A stretch of 64,000 bases of DNA from Novosphingobium sp. (GTDB lineage Bacteria > Pseudomonadota > Alphaproteobacteria > Sphingomonadales > Sphingomonadaceae), in assembly GCA_017744735.1 (NCBI GenBank), contig JAGIAR010000005.1, positions 1 to 64,000 of the forward strand. Reading direction: 5' to 3'. The first letter of the stretch is position 1. Each line of letters opens with the position of its first letter. Shown here in pieces: positions 16,960 to 24,652 of this stretch. The notes beneath the pieces were generated by a model. It saw nothing but the letters and a program-made list of their open reading frames with translations. It was not told where the DNA came from and did not search any database. The position numbers and the translations under genes are program-made.

Positions 16960-18306
16960 TCAGCGCAGCAGCACCAGCTCTTCCGCCATCGACGGGTGCA
17001 GCGCCACCGTGTCGTCGAACGCCTGCTTGGTCAGCCCGGCGGTCAGCGCGATCGCGGCGACCTGCAGGATTTCCGGCGCTTCCGGTCCGATCAGATGGAT
17101 GCCGAGGATCTTGTCCGACGCCTCATCCACGATCATCTTGTAGAGCCCGCGCTCGGGCGCGTCCGAGAAGATGTTCTTCATCGGCCGGAATTCCGAGGTG
17201 TAGACCTTCACATTGCCGTAGATCGCGCGCGCCTTGGCTTCGGTGAGCCCGACACCCGCGAGCGGCGGCTGCGAGAACACCGCGCTCGGCACGTTGTCGT
17301 AGCTCACCTTGCGCTTGTTGCCGCCGAACACGCTGTCGGCAAAGGCGTGGCCTTCGCGGATCGCCACCGGGGTGAGCTGGATCCGGTCGGTCACGTCGCC
17401 GACCGCATAGATGCTGTCGCACGCGGTCTGGTTGTAGTCGTCGACCGGGATCTCGCCGTTTTCGCCCAGTTCGATCCCCGCGTTCTCGAGCCCGAGTCCC
17501 GCGGTGTTCGGCTTGCGCCCGGTCGCGAACAGCACCTGGTCGGCATGGACCGGGTCGCCCTTGCCGGTATCGACCAGCAGCGAGCCGTCGGCCTGCTTCT
17601 CGACCGACTTGATCGTGCAGTGCATGTGGAAATCGATCCCGCGCATCATCGCAATGTGCAGCAGCCGCTCCACGATCCCTTCGTCATAGTGGCGCAGGAT
17701 CGTCTCGCTGCGGTTGACCACGGTGACATGGCTGCCGAGCGCGTTGAACACGCCGGCAAACTCCATCGCGATATAGCCCGCGCCCTGGATCACCAGCCGC
17801 TTGGGCTGTTCGGGCAGATGGAAAATCTCGTTCGAGGTGATGCAATGCTCGCAGCCAGGGAAATCGGGCATGATCGGCCAGCCCCCGGTGGCGACGAGGA
17901 TGTATTTGGCGGTTACTTCCTTGCCGCTCGCAAGCTTCACCGAATGCGACCCGGTCACCGTCGCGCGTTCGTGGAAAGTCTCGACCTTGTGGCTGTCGAG
18001 CGTCTTGCCGTAGAGCGCCTCGATCCGGTCGACGTCGGCATTCACGAAATCGCGCAGCTTGCCCCAGTCGAACGAGGCCTCGCCGATGGTCCAGCCGTAA
18101 TTGGCCGCGTGCTCGAGCTCCTCGGCGAACATCGACCCGTAAACCAGCATCTTCTTCGGCACGCAGCCGCGGATCACGCAGGTGCCGCCGACGCGGTATT
18201 CCTCGGCCACCGCCACCTTCGCCCCGTGCGAAGCGGCGATGCGGCTCGCGCGCACACCACCCGAGCCGGCGCCGATGACGAAAAGGTCGTAGTCGTAAGT
18301 GGACAT
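16960..18306 (-). CDS. gor: Glutathione-disulfide reductase
   Basis: The enzyme reduces oxidised glutathione with NADPH and FAD. In the 448 residues, the FAD site GAGSGGVRASR begins at residue 12. The redox-active disulfide is GGTCVIRGCVPKK with Cys43 and Cys48. The NAD(P)H site is IQGAGYIAMEFAGV, and the second FAD block is YAVGDVTDRIQLTPVA. The dimer interface ends with LHPSMAEELV, where the histidine and glutamate take part in catalysis. I chose MSTYDYDLF because longer starts add a low-complexity, arginine-rich stretch. It may supply glutathione for the single-cysteine peroxiredoxin at the left of the window. A regulator of the ArsR family lies 97 bases upstream on the same strand. Confidence 0.96.
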   Translation of the reverse strand: MSTYDYDLFVIGAGSGGVRASRIAASHGAKVAVAEEYRVGGTCVIRGCVPKKMLVYGSMFAEELEHAANYGWTIGEASFDWGKLRDFVNADVDRIEALYGKTLDSHKVETFHERATVTGSHSVKLASGKEVTAKYILVATGGWPIMPDFPGCEHCITSNEIFHLPEQPKRLVIQGAGYIAMEFAGVFNALGSHVTVVNRSETILRHYDEGIVERLLHIAMMRGIDFHMHCTIKSVEKQADGSLLVDTGKGDPVHADQVLFATGRKPNTAGLGLENAGIELGENGEIPVDDYNQTACDSIYAVGDVTDRIQLTPVAIREGHAFADSVFGGNKRKVSYDNVPSAVFSQPPLAGVGLTEAKARAIYGNVKVYTSEFRPMKNIFSDAPERGLYKMIVDEASDKILGIHLIGPEAPEILQVAAIALTAGLTKQAFDDTVALHPSMAEELVLLR

Positions 18307-18403
18307 TGGGGGACTCCGTTTGCGGCGCATATGGGAGCCGGGGCGCATCGGCGCCAGCACGTTTTGCTTATCGATGCGATAGCAGGGGCTTAGCGGGCGC
18401 GGC

Positions 18404-18772
18404 CTAGCCCTTGCCTTTCCGCCGTTTCGGCACCTTGGGCAGCTTCGCCAGGACAGCCTTGTCCTTCTTGCGCTTCTTCTCGTGGCGGGGCTTTTTCTTC
18501 TTGCCCGCCGCAGGATGCAGCGCCGCCAGCCAGCGCTCGACCGCCGCCAGCGGTTCGGGCCGGAGCGAGTAGAGCCGCCGCTGCGCATCGGCCCGCACCA
18601 GTGCCAGCCCGCCTTCGCGCAGCACCCGCAAGTGCTGCGACACCGCCGGCTGGCTGATCCCGAACTCGCCACGCATCGCCGCGACCAGCTCGCCCGCGCT
18701 CTTCTCGCCCGTAGCGAGCAGCTCGAGGATCCGGCGGCGAACGGGATCGCCGAGGATGTCGAATACCTGCAT
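18404..18772 (-). CDS. ArsR-family winged-helix regulator with a lysine-rich tail
   Basis: The first 85 residues form a typical ArsR/SmtB winged helix: MQVFDILGDPVRRRILELL, the recognition helix around ISQPAVSQHLRVLREGG, and the wing LVRADAQRRLYSL. No cysteine metal site is visible, so it may sense something other than metals, or act like the autorepressors upstream of SRPBCC genes. From about residue 90 onward the protein changes into a tail packed with Lys and Arg (KKKKPRHEKKRKKDK), which could add non-specific DNA binding. The gene ends before gor on the same strand. An AT-rich TTAAATAAGACAGACCTTAT stretch just upstream could contain its promoter. Confidence 0.88.
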   Translation of the reverse strand: MQVFDILGDPVRRRILELLATGEKSAGELVAAMRGEFGISQPAVSQHLRVLREGGLALVRADAQRRLYSLRPEPLAAVERWLAALHPAAGKKKKPRHEKKRKKDKAVLAKLPKVPKRRKGKG

Positions 18773-18810
18773 CCTGCCTTAAATAAGACAGACCTTATCA
18801 GAAGGCAATC

Positions 18811-19284
18811 TTATCCAACGATCGCAGCAACAACCGCTCCCAGCGCCCGCCGCGCCTCTTGCGGATCGAGCCGCACCTGCAGCCCGCGCTGCCCGCCGTT
18901 GATATAGACATACGGCTGATCTAGCGCCGCTGCCTCGATTGCGATCGGAACCTTGCGGCGCTGGCCGAAGGCGCTGATCCCGCCGACCTTATAGCCGGTC
19001 ACCCGCTCCGCCTCGGCAGGCTTCATCATCTCGGCATGCTTGCCGCCGAGCGCCGCGGCGAGCTTCTTCATCGCAACTTCCTTGTCCGCAGGGATCACCG
19101 CGCAGGCGGGCTTGCCGTCGAGCAGCACCATCAGCGTCTTGAGCATCCGCGCAGGGTCTTCGCCGAGCGCTTCGGCGGCGTGCAGGCCGATCCGCTCTGC
19201 GGCAGGGTCGTAGTCGTAAGTGTGGACGGTGAAGGCGGCCCCGGAGGCTTCGAGGGCCTTAGTGGCAGGGGTGGATTTGGACAT
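18811..19284 (-). CDS. ybaK: Cys-tRNA(Pro)/Cys-tRNA(Cys) deacylase YbaK
   Basis: YbaK hydrolyses cysteine mischarged on tRNA-Pro and so guards translation. The 157 residues form one YbaK/EbsC domain: TPATKALEASGAAFTVHTYDYD at the N-terminus, then KTLMVLLDGKPACAVIPADKEV with the conserved lysine, then TGYKVGGISAFGQRR, which is the family hallmark. The ending NGGQRGLQVRLDP is also typical. It is followed on the same strand, six bases upstream of its ATG, by the end of an unrelated hypothetical gene of lower GC. The start matches relatives beginning MSKSTPATK. Confidence 0.92.
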   Translation of the reverse strand: MSKSTPATKALEASGAAFTVHTYDYDPAAERIGLHAAEALGEDPARMLKTLMVLLDGKPACAVIPADKEVAMKKLAAALGGKHAEMMKPAEAERVTGYKVGGISAFGQRRKVPIAIEAAALDQPYVYINGGQRGLQVRLDPQEARRALGAVVAAIVG

Positions 19285-19290
19285 CCTCGA

Positions 19291-19800
19291 TCAGTCGAAA
19301 TCAAGATCGATCAATTTCTGAATGAGACGATCATCCAAATTCGAGATCGCCTCGGCCAATTTGTGATTGCCTTTAGCAAGAGCCAGCACCGAAAGGATCG
19401 AGATCAGAGCGGCATCATCCCACTCTTCATGCCGTCGCTCGAACGCAAGCTCGGCAAGAGCCTTTAGAGAGGAATGGTAGGATTCGGCGAGCCCGGGCGG
19501 AATTTCGGGAGCGCGCCCGGTTAGCCGAGCAATCTCGATCTGCGCCGAAAACTGAAAAAAATTGAAATCGATAGGGCCAATCAAATTTCGGGCAATCGCG
19601 ACCAGATGAGGCACCGCTGCGTACGATGCGACATAGGCGTCTCCTTGGTGGCAAAGTGCCGACCAAAGGCCGAACCAGCGTTCCTCACTGCCTTCGCTTA
19701 GGTTCCGCGCCAGAGCATTGATCAGGTCCGGTATATCGGACGCCTCGCCATAAGCATGATTGAGATCGGACCAATGAGGATCGTCCAGCGCCAACATCAC
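19291..19800 (-). CDS. Hypothetical cytoplasmic protein of 169 aa, possibly immunity-like
   Basis: I cannot assign a function. The protein has no signal peptide or membrane segment and is predicted all-helical, with LWSALCHQGDAYVASYAAVPHLVAIA as its most distinctive part, reminiscent of HEAT-repeat proteins and of immunity-type proteins of contact-dependent toxins. It contains more Asn, Lys and Ile than its neighbours. The DNA is visibly less GC-rich (for example a run of A around 19555), while both flanks are normal, which suggests recent acquisition. It is inserted between pgi and ybaK and overlaps the pgi stop by four bases. No toxin gene is next to it, so an immunity role is only a guess. 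Confidence 0.7.
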   Translation of the reverse strand: MMLALDDPHWSDLNHAYGEASDIPDLINALARNLSEGSEERWFGLWSALCHQGDAYVASYAAVPHLVAIARNLIGPIDFNFFQFSAQIEIARLTGRAPEIPPGLAESYHSSLKALAELAFERRHEEWDDAALISILSVLALAKGNHKLAEAISNLDDRLIQKLIDLDFD

Positions 19801-21308
19801 CCCAGCCCCGCCGCCTCCAGCAGCGCCTCGGTGCTCGCATCGAAGCGCGCCCCGCCCGCCTCGATCTGCTTCGCGATTTCCTTGCCCAGCTCGACCCCGA
19901 ACTGGTCGAACGGGTTGATCTCCATCAGCACCGCATTGGCGAAGGTGCGGTGCTCATGGAACGCGATCAGCGCGCCCAGCGTGGCCGGGTCGAAATCCTC
20001 GCACAGCATCGTCGCGCTCGGGCGGTCGCCCGGATAGGTGCGCGCGCCGTCCTCGCTCGCGCGGCCGGCCATCAGCGCCGCGCCTTGCGCGAAGCAGTTC
20101 ATCAGCAGGATGCGGTGGTGGGCGGGTTCGAGCGTGTCGCCCGGCGCGATGCTGGCGATGAAATCGACCGGCACCAGATTGGTCCCCTGGTGGAGCAGCT
20201 GGAACACCGCGTGCTGGGCATCCGTGCCCACCCCGCCCCAGGTGATCGGCGCGGTCGGGCCGGTGACCGGCTTGCCCTCGGCGGTCACGCTCTTGCCGTT
20301 GCTCTCCATCTCGAGTTGCTGGAGATAGGACGGAAGCAGCCGCAGCCGCTCGTCATAGGCGAAGCAGGCGCGGGTCTGGCAGCCGCGGATGTGGGTGTAG
20401 TAGAGATCGGCAAAGGCCGCGCGCAACGGCAGATTGGCGAAGCCCTCGGCGCTCTCGAAGTGCCGGTCCATCGCCAGCGCGCCCGCGAGCATTTGCTCGA
20501 ACTCGTCCATCCCCACCGCCAGCGCGACCGGGAAGCCGATCGACGACCACAGCGAATAGCGCCCGCCCACGCTTTCGGGGAACGGCAGCACGCGGGTCTC
20601 GTCCACCCCCCATTCGACCGCCTTGTCGGGCGCGGCCGTCAGTGCGACCACCCGGCCCGAGGGATCGTCGACCCCGTTGCGCTCGAACCATGCGAGCACG
20701 CTCGCGGCATTGGTCATGGTCTCGATCGTGGTGAAGGTCTTGGAGGCGACCGCCAGCAGCGTGGTCGCCGGGTCGCAGGCCTTGAACGCCGCTTCCAGCG
20801 CGCAGCCGTCGATATTGGAGACGACATGGACGTCGACCAGCGCCTCGTCGCGCGCCAGCGCGTCGATCGCCAGCGCGGGCCCGAGCGCCGACCCGCCGAT
20901 CCCGACGTGGATCAAATGCTTCACCTCGCCCAGTGCGCCCTGGTGGATCGCCTCGACCAGCATGCCCATGCGCGCAAGCAGCGCCTCGGCCTCTTCCGCG
21001 ACCGCCAGGTTGCCCGCGCCGCGCATCGCCGGATGCACCGCCGCGCGGCCTTCGCTGGGATTGACCACTTCGCCCGCGAACAGCTTAGCGCGCATCGCAT
21101 CAAAATCCGCCGCCGCGGCCAGCGCCTCGAACCCGGCGACGAGTTCGGCATCGAGATGGGTCTTCGACCAGTCGAACTGGATCGCTCCCTCGGGCAGTTC
21201 GAACCGCGTCGAATAGGCAGCCACCCGGCCCTGGTCCTCGAACAGGTCGGCAAGGGTGCGGCCCTTGATTTGCGCGAGGTTCTGCCAAGCCGATGCGATC
21301 GCGTTCAT
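19797..21308 (-). CDS. pgi: Glucose-6-phosphate isomerase
   Basis: Pgi interconverts glucose 6-phosphate and fructose 6-phosphate. The 503-residue protein has GIGGSALGPALA for phosphate binding, ASKTFTTIETMTNA, and WSSIGFPVALAVG. The signature GGVGTDAQHAVFQLLHQG replaces the usual GQLGTNGQHSF; the QHxxxQLLHQG core with the catalytic histidine is intact. The ending ALIAFHEHRTF and EINPFDQFGVELGK is typical. Pgi supplies glucose 6-phosphate, also the substrate of the trehalose synthase OtsA encoded about 28 kb away. The downstream odd gene overlaps its stop by four bases. Confidence 0.96.
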   Translation of the reverse strand: MNAIASAWQNLAQIKGRTLADLFEDQGRVAAYSTRFELPEGAIQFDWSKTHLDAELVAGFEALAAAADFDAMRAKLFAGEVVNPSEGRAAVHPAMRGAGNLAVAEEAEALLARMGMLVEAIHQGALGEVKHLIHVGIGGSALGPALAIDALARDEALVDVHVVSNIDGCALEAAFKACDPATTLLAVASKTFTTIETMTNAASVLAWFERNGVDDPSGRVVALTAAPDKAVEWGVDETRVLPFPESVGGRYSLWSSIGFPVALAVGMDEFEQMLAGALAMDRHFESAEGFANLPLRAAFADLYYTHIRGCQTRACFAYDERLRLLPSYLQQLEMESNGKSVTAEGKPVTGPTAPITWGGVGTDAQHAVFQLLHQGTNLVPVDFIASIAPGDTLEPAHHRILLMNCFAQGAALMAGRASEDGARTYPGDRPSATMLCEDFDPATLGALIAFHEHRTFANAVLMEINPFDQFGVELGKEIAKQIEAGGARFDASTEALLEAAGLG

Positions 21309-21436
21309 TGTGCCTCTTTCCTACTTTGGGCCTGAGGGGTAAGGCCTGCGGCGATGATTGGAAAGGCCCGAACCTCGCAAAAACCGCCGCAATTCGTGCC
21401 GATCGGAGGGGAAGAGGTTTTTCCCTCTATAACCCT

Positions 21437-21449
21437 GTCACATGTGTCA
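21437..21449 (+). promoter_or_regulatory. Near-palindromic motif GTCACATGTGTCA upstream of lepB
   Basis: The 13-base motif lies 75 bases before the lepB ATG. The same 13 bases occur upstream of acpP in the same orientation relative to the gene, and a close variant (GTAACTTGTGTAAC) occurs before the DUF486 gene. A GGTTTTTCCCTCT tract just before it also has counterparts at the other sites. It may be a regulator binding site or part of a dispersed repeat. Confidence 0.45.
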
Positions 21450-21523
21450 CACCCCCCCGGACCGACGGTGCCGACAGGCTGCGCGCTTGACGCGGAACGA
21501 CTCGCATCACAGGGGATCGCGCG

Positions 21524-22429
21524 ATGACCGAAACGACGCTCGACGCGCAGATCGAAGCCCCGCCGCCGCCGCCCGAACATTCGCGCGCAAAGCTCGTCCG
21601 CGAGGAAGAGAAGAAGGATGACGGCATCGTCGGCTTCCTGCTGTTCGTGCTCAAGCTGGCGCTGGTGGTGCTTGCCTTCCGCAGCTTCGCCTTCGCCCCG
21701 TTCAGCATCCCGAGCGAGAGCATGCTGCCGCGGCTGCAGATCGGCGATTATCTGCTCGCCTCGAAGTGGAATTACGGGTTCTCGAACTATTCGCTGCCGT
21801 TCGGTCTGCATCTGTTTCCCAAGGGGCGCCTGTTCGCCGGTCAGCCCGAACGCGGCGACATCGTGATCTTCAAGGCGCCGCCGACCCAGAAGGAAGACTA
21901 TATCAAGCGGGTGATCGGCCTGCCGGGCGACCAGATCCAGATGGTCGGCGGAACGCTGTTCATCAACGGCATCGAAGTGAAGAAGCAGCGGATCGAGGAC
22001 TTCGTCCAGCCGATCGACGATGCCATGCTCAGCGATGCGCAAGCCCGCGAACGGGTGACACCGTGCTTCGCGCTGAAGTTCGAGGTCAAGACGCCCGATG
22101 GACGTGCCTGCCGCTATCCCCAGTTCACCGAGACCCTGCCCAACGGCGTGAGCTATCGCGTGCTCGATTTCGGGACGAGTTGGGCAGACGACACCCCGCC
22201 GCGGGTGGTGCCCGACGGGATGCTGTTCGTGATGGGCGACAATCGCGACAATTCGATGGACAGCCGCTACCCCGCAGCCGAAGGCCAGGGCGTCGGCCTG
22301 GTCCCGCAGGACAATCTCGAGGGTAAGGCGGCGATCATGGTGTGGTCGACCGACGGATCGGTCCGCTGGTACGAGCCGTGGACCTGGTTCACCGCGACCC
22401 GCTGGAGCCGCATCGGGGGCCGCCTGTGA
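21524..22429 (+). CDS. lepB: Signal peptidase I
   Basis: LepB cleaves Sec and Tat signal peptides at the periplasmic face of the inner membrane. The 301 residues begin with a proline-rich cytoplasmic stretch, then one membrane span at about residues 36-58. Next comes the catalytic serine box FSIPSESMLP, with Ser66. The general base lysine lies in KEDYIKRVIGLPGDQ, and the C-terminal box is GDNRDNSMDSR. The gene opens a lepB-rnc-era operon: its TGA overlaps the GTG of rnc. The upstream region carries the GTCACATGTGTCA motif. All expected catalytic elements are present. Confidence 0.97.
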   Translation: MTETTLDAQIEAPPPPPEHSRAKLVREEEKKDDGIVGFLLFVLKLALVVLAFRSFAFAPFSIPSESMLPRLQIGDYLLASKWNYGFSNYSLPFGLHLFPKGRLFAGQPERGDIVIFKAPPTQKEDYIKRVIGLPGDQIQMVGGTLFINGIEVKKQRIEDFVQPIDDAMLSDAQARERVTPCFALKFEVKTPDGRACRYPQFTETLPNGVSYRVLDFGTSWADDTPPRVVPDGMLFVMGDNRDNSMDSRYPAAEGQGVGLVPQDNLEGKAAIMVWSTDGSVRWYEPWTWFTATRWSRIGGRL

Positions 22430-23103
22430 GCCGGGTGCTGGAGCCGGATACACGCGCCTTCCTGGAAGCGCTCGGCTTCGGCCCGCTGCGCGACGAGACG
22501 CTGTGGCGCGAGGCGCTGACCCACGGCAGCATGGGCGAGAAGCGCGATTACGAACGGCTCGAGTTCCTCGGCGACCGGGTGTTGGGCCTGTCGATCGCCG
22601 AATGGCTCTACGAACGCGCAGGCGATGCCGAAGGCCGGCTGTCGCAGCGCCTGAACGCGCTGGTGAGCGGGGCCACCTGCGCCGGGGTCGCGCGCGCGAT
22701 CGGCCTGTCGGCGCATATCCGGCTGGGTTCGCAGGCCCGGGCGGACGGCGGCGGGGACAGCGACAACATCCTCGGCGACGTGATGGAAGCCGTGCTCGGC
22801 GCGAATTTCGTCGAGCGCGGGTTCGACGCGACCCGCGATCTGGTCCGCAGCTTCTGGGCCGAGACCGTCGGCGGCTCGGTCGGCGAAGCCAAGCATCCCA
22901 AGAGCGCGCTGCAGGAATGGGCCGCGGGCAGCGGGCGCAAGATGCCCGAGTACCGGCTGGTCGATCGCAGCGGGCCCGACCACGCGGCGCGGTTCACGGT
23001 CGCGGTTTCGGTCAAGGGCGTCGGCGAGGCCGAAGCCACCGCCTCGAGCAAGGGCGAGGCGGAAAAACAGGCGGCACAAGCATTCATGGAGCGTTTCGGA
23101 TGA
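22426..23103 (+). CDS. rnc: Ribonuclease III
   Basis: RNase III cleaves double-stranded RNA during rRNA maturation and mRNA turnover. The 225-residue protein has the signature RLEFLGDRVL near residue 40 and the second metal site around GDVMEAVLGA. A double-stranded RNA-binding domain with KSALQEWAAG and SKGEAEKQAA forms the C-terminal third. I chose the GTG within the lepB stop (GTGA) because homologues start close to it; an upstream ATG in lepB would add 28 unrelated residues. The stop overlaps the era ATG, so lepB, rnc and era are translationally coupled. Confidence 0.96.
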   Translation: MSRVLEPDTRAFLEALGFGPLRDETLWREALTHGSMGEKRDYERLEFLGDRVLGLSIAEWLYERAGDAEGRLSQRLNALVSGATCAGVARAIGLSAHIRLGSQARADGGGDSDNILGDVMEAVLGANFVERGFDATRDLVRSFWAETVGGSVGEAKHPKSALQEWAAGSGRKMPEYRLVDRSGPDHAARFTVAVSVKGVGEAEATASSKGEAEKQAAQAFMERFG

Positions 23104-23993
23104 CCCAGCATTGTGGCGTAGTCGCCGTGATCGGCGCCCCCAACGCGGGCAAATCGACACTGGTCAACGCACTCGTCGGCCAGAAGGTCGCGATCACCAG
23201 TGCCAAGGCGCAGACCACCCGCGCGCGGCTGCTGGGCATCGCGCTGGAGAATGAAACACAGATCATCCTCGCCGACACGCCGGGAATCTTCGAACCCAGG
23301 CGCCGGCTCGACCGCGCGATGGTCAGCGCCGCTTGGGAAGGCACGACCGCGGCCGATGCGGTGGTGCTGGTGGTCGATCCGGTGAAGCAGCGCCGCCACG
23401 AGCTGGAGCCGTTGATCGAGGGACTTAGGGACCGGCCCGAGCGCAAGCTGCTCGTGCTCAACAAGGTCGATGCCAGCGCCAAGGAGCCGCTGCTGGCGCT
23501 GGCGCAGGATCTGACCGGCAAGGCGAATTTCGACGAGGTGTTCTTCGTTTCGGCGCTGACCGGCGACGGGGTTCCCGAACTCAAGACCAGCCTTGCCGGG
23601 CTGATGCCCGAAGGCCCGTGGCATTATCCCGAGGACCAGGTGTCCGACGCCTCCGAGCGTCTGCTGGCCTGCGAGATCACCCGCGAGCAGCTCTATCGCC
23701 AGTTGCACGACGAATTGCCCTATGATTCCGCCGTGCGGCCCGAAAGCTACCAGACCCGGCCCGACGGCAGCCTCGAGATCCACCAGCAGATCGTGATCGG
23801 GCGCGACAGCCAGAAGCCTATCGTACTCGGCAAGCGCGGCGCGCGGATCAAGGCGATCGGCGAAGCCGCGCGGGCGGAGCTCGCGGAGCTGCTCGGGGTC
23901 AAGGTCCACCTGTTCCTCCACGTAAAAGTGGAGGAGAACTGGGCCGAAAGCCGCGAGATCTACGAAGAGATCGGGCTCGACTGGGTGCGCTAG
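23100..23993 (+). CDS. era: GTPase Era
   Basis: Era is an essential GTPase that binds 16S rRNA and checks 30S subunit assembly. At 297 residues it has the P-loop GAPNAGKST (12-20), the G2 region SAKAQTTRARLLG, the G3 motif DTPGIFEP, and NKVD for guanine specificity. A C-terminal KH domain includes QKPIVLGKRGARIKAIGEAAR. The start ATGA overlaps the rnc stop and its own stop overlaps the convergent TonB-like gene by four bases. This gene order is the standard lepB-rnc-era operon. Confidence 0.97.
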   Translation: MTQHCGVVAVIGAPNAGKSTLVNALVGQKVAITSAKAQTTRARLLGIALENETQIILADTPGIFEPRRRLDRAMVSAAWEGTTAADAVVLVVDPVKQRRHELEPLIEGLRDRPERKLLVLNKVDASAKEPLLALAQDLTGKANFDEVFFVSALTGDGVPELKTSLAGLMPEGPWHYPEDQVSDASERLLACEITREQLYRQLHDELPYDSAVRPESYQTRPDGSLEIHQQIVIGRDSQKPIVLGKRGARIKAIGEAARAELAELLGVKVHLFLHVKVEENWAESREIYEEIGLDWVR

Positions 23994-24586
23994 GACTTGC
24001 TGACGAAAGCCACCGTCATCCGGTCGACATAGGCAACCGGGTTGCCGGCAGGGTCCTTGCGGACTTCCAGCACCTCGTTCGCAAGCGCGGCGCAGGCCGC
24101 ATGGGAAAAACCCTCGCCGGCGCCATCGGAGGCTTCGCAATGGCTCACCTTCCCCTCCGGATCGAGCAGCAAATTGAGGCCGATCGCCTTGCTCTTGAGG
24201 CCGCCGGGAAGCGATTTCACGTCGAGCACCATGTCGGCAGGCAGATTGCCTTCGATCCCGGTCTTGCGGAGATTGCCGACCTCGGCGACGACATAGGTCA
24301 GCGTGCCATAGGCCGCCTGCCCGTCGGGGCCGAAGGCCGGGGCGGCAGCGCGGCGGCCGACCAGCTTGCCGCAGACCCGCTCGGAATCCGCCTGGGACAC
24401 CTCGCGCGACAGCATCTTGCAATCCTCGACCGTCCGGTCGGGCGCGACGAACAGCCTGACCACCGCGACTCCGTCGCTGTCGCGCATGGCCAGCGCAGCA
24501 CCGTCGAACGAACTGCTCGATTGAGGAATGGCCAGCGAAGCGGCCATGACGGAGAGGAGTATGGTGGCGCTCATGACGCCATTCAT
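23990..24586 (-). CDS. Exported protein with two TonB C-terminal-like halves
   Basis: The 198-residue protein has a probable signal peptide to about residue 20 and two similar halves. Each half has a strand, a cysteine after a VxxC-like position (VEDCKMLS and VSHCEASD), an SGxxxxxxAC-type segment (ADSERVCGKL and SHAACAALA), and a closing strand before VxxVV or VAFV. This resembles the TonB C-terminal domain that contacts outer-membrane receptors, duplicated here without the usual N-terminal membrane anchor and proline-rich linker. The two cysteine pairs probably form disulfides. It may bind periplasmic partners but is unlikely to transduce energy. It converges on era with a four-base overlap. 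Confidence 0.62.
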   Translation of the reverse strand: MNGVMSATILLSVMAASLAIPQSSSSFDGAALAMRDSDGVAVVRLFVAPDRTVEDCKMLSREVSQADSERVCGKLVGRRAAAPAFGPDGQAAYGTLTYVVAEVGNLRKTGIEGNLPADMVLDVKSLPGGLKSKAIGLNLLLDPEGKVSHCEASDGAGEGFSHAACAALANEVLEVRKDPAGNPVAYVDRMTVAFVSKS

Positions 24587-24652
24587 ATCGGCCTGGAAGC
24601 CATACGCAATCCGCCGATCGGCAATTTCTTTCGCAGCCTTTGCTGCGCAGCA

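Noticed and set aside
16612-18393. Long plus-strand open frame opposite ctaG and glutathione reductase
   Set aside because: It is antisense to two clear enzymes and shows no recognisable motif.
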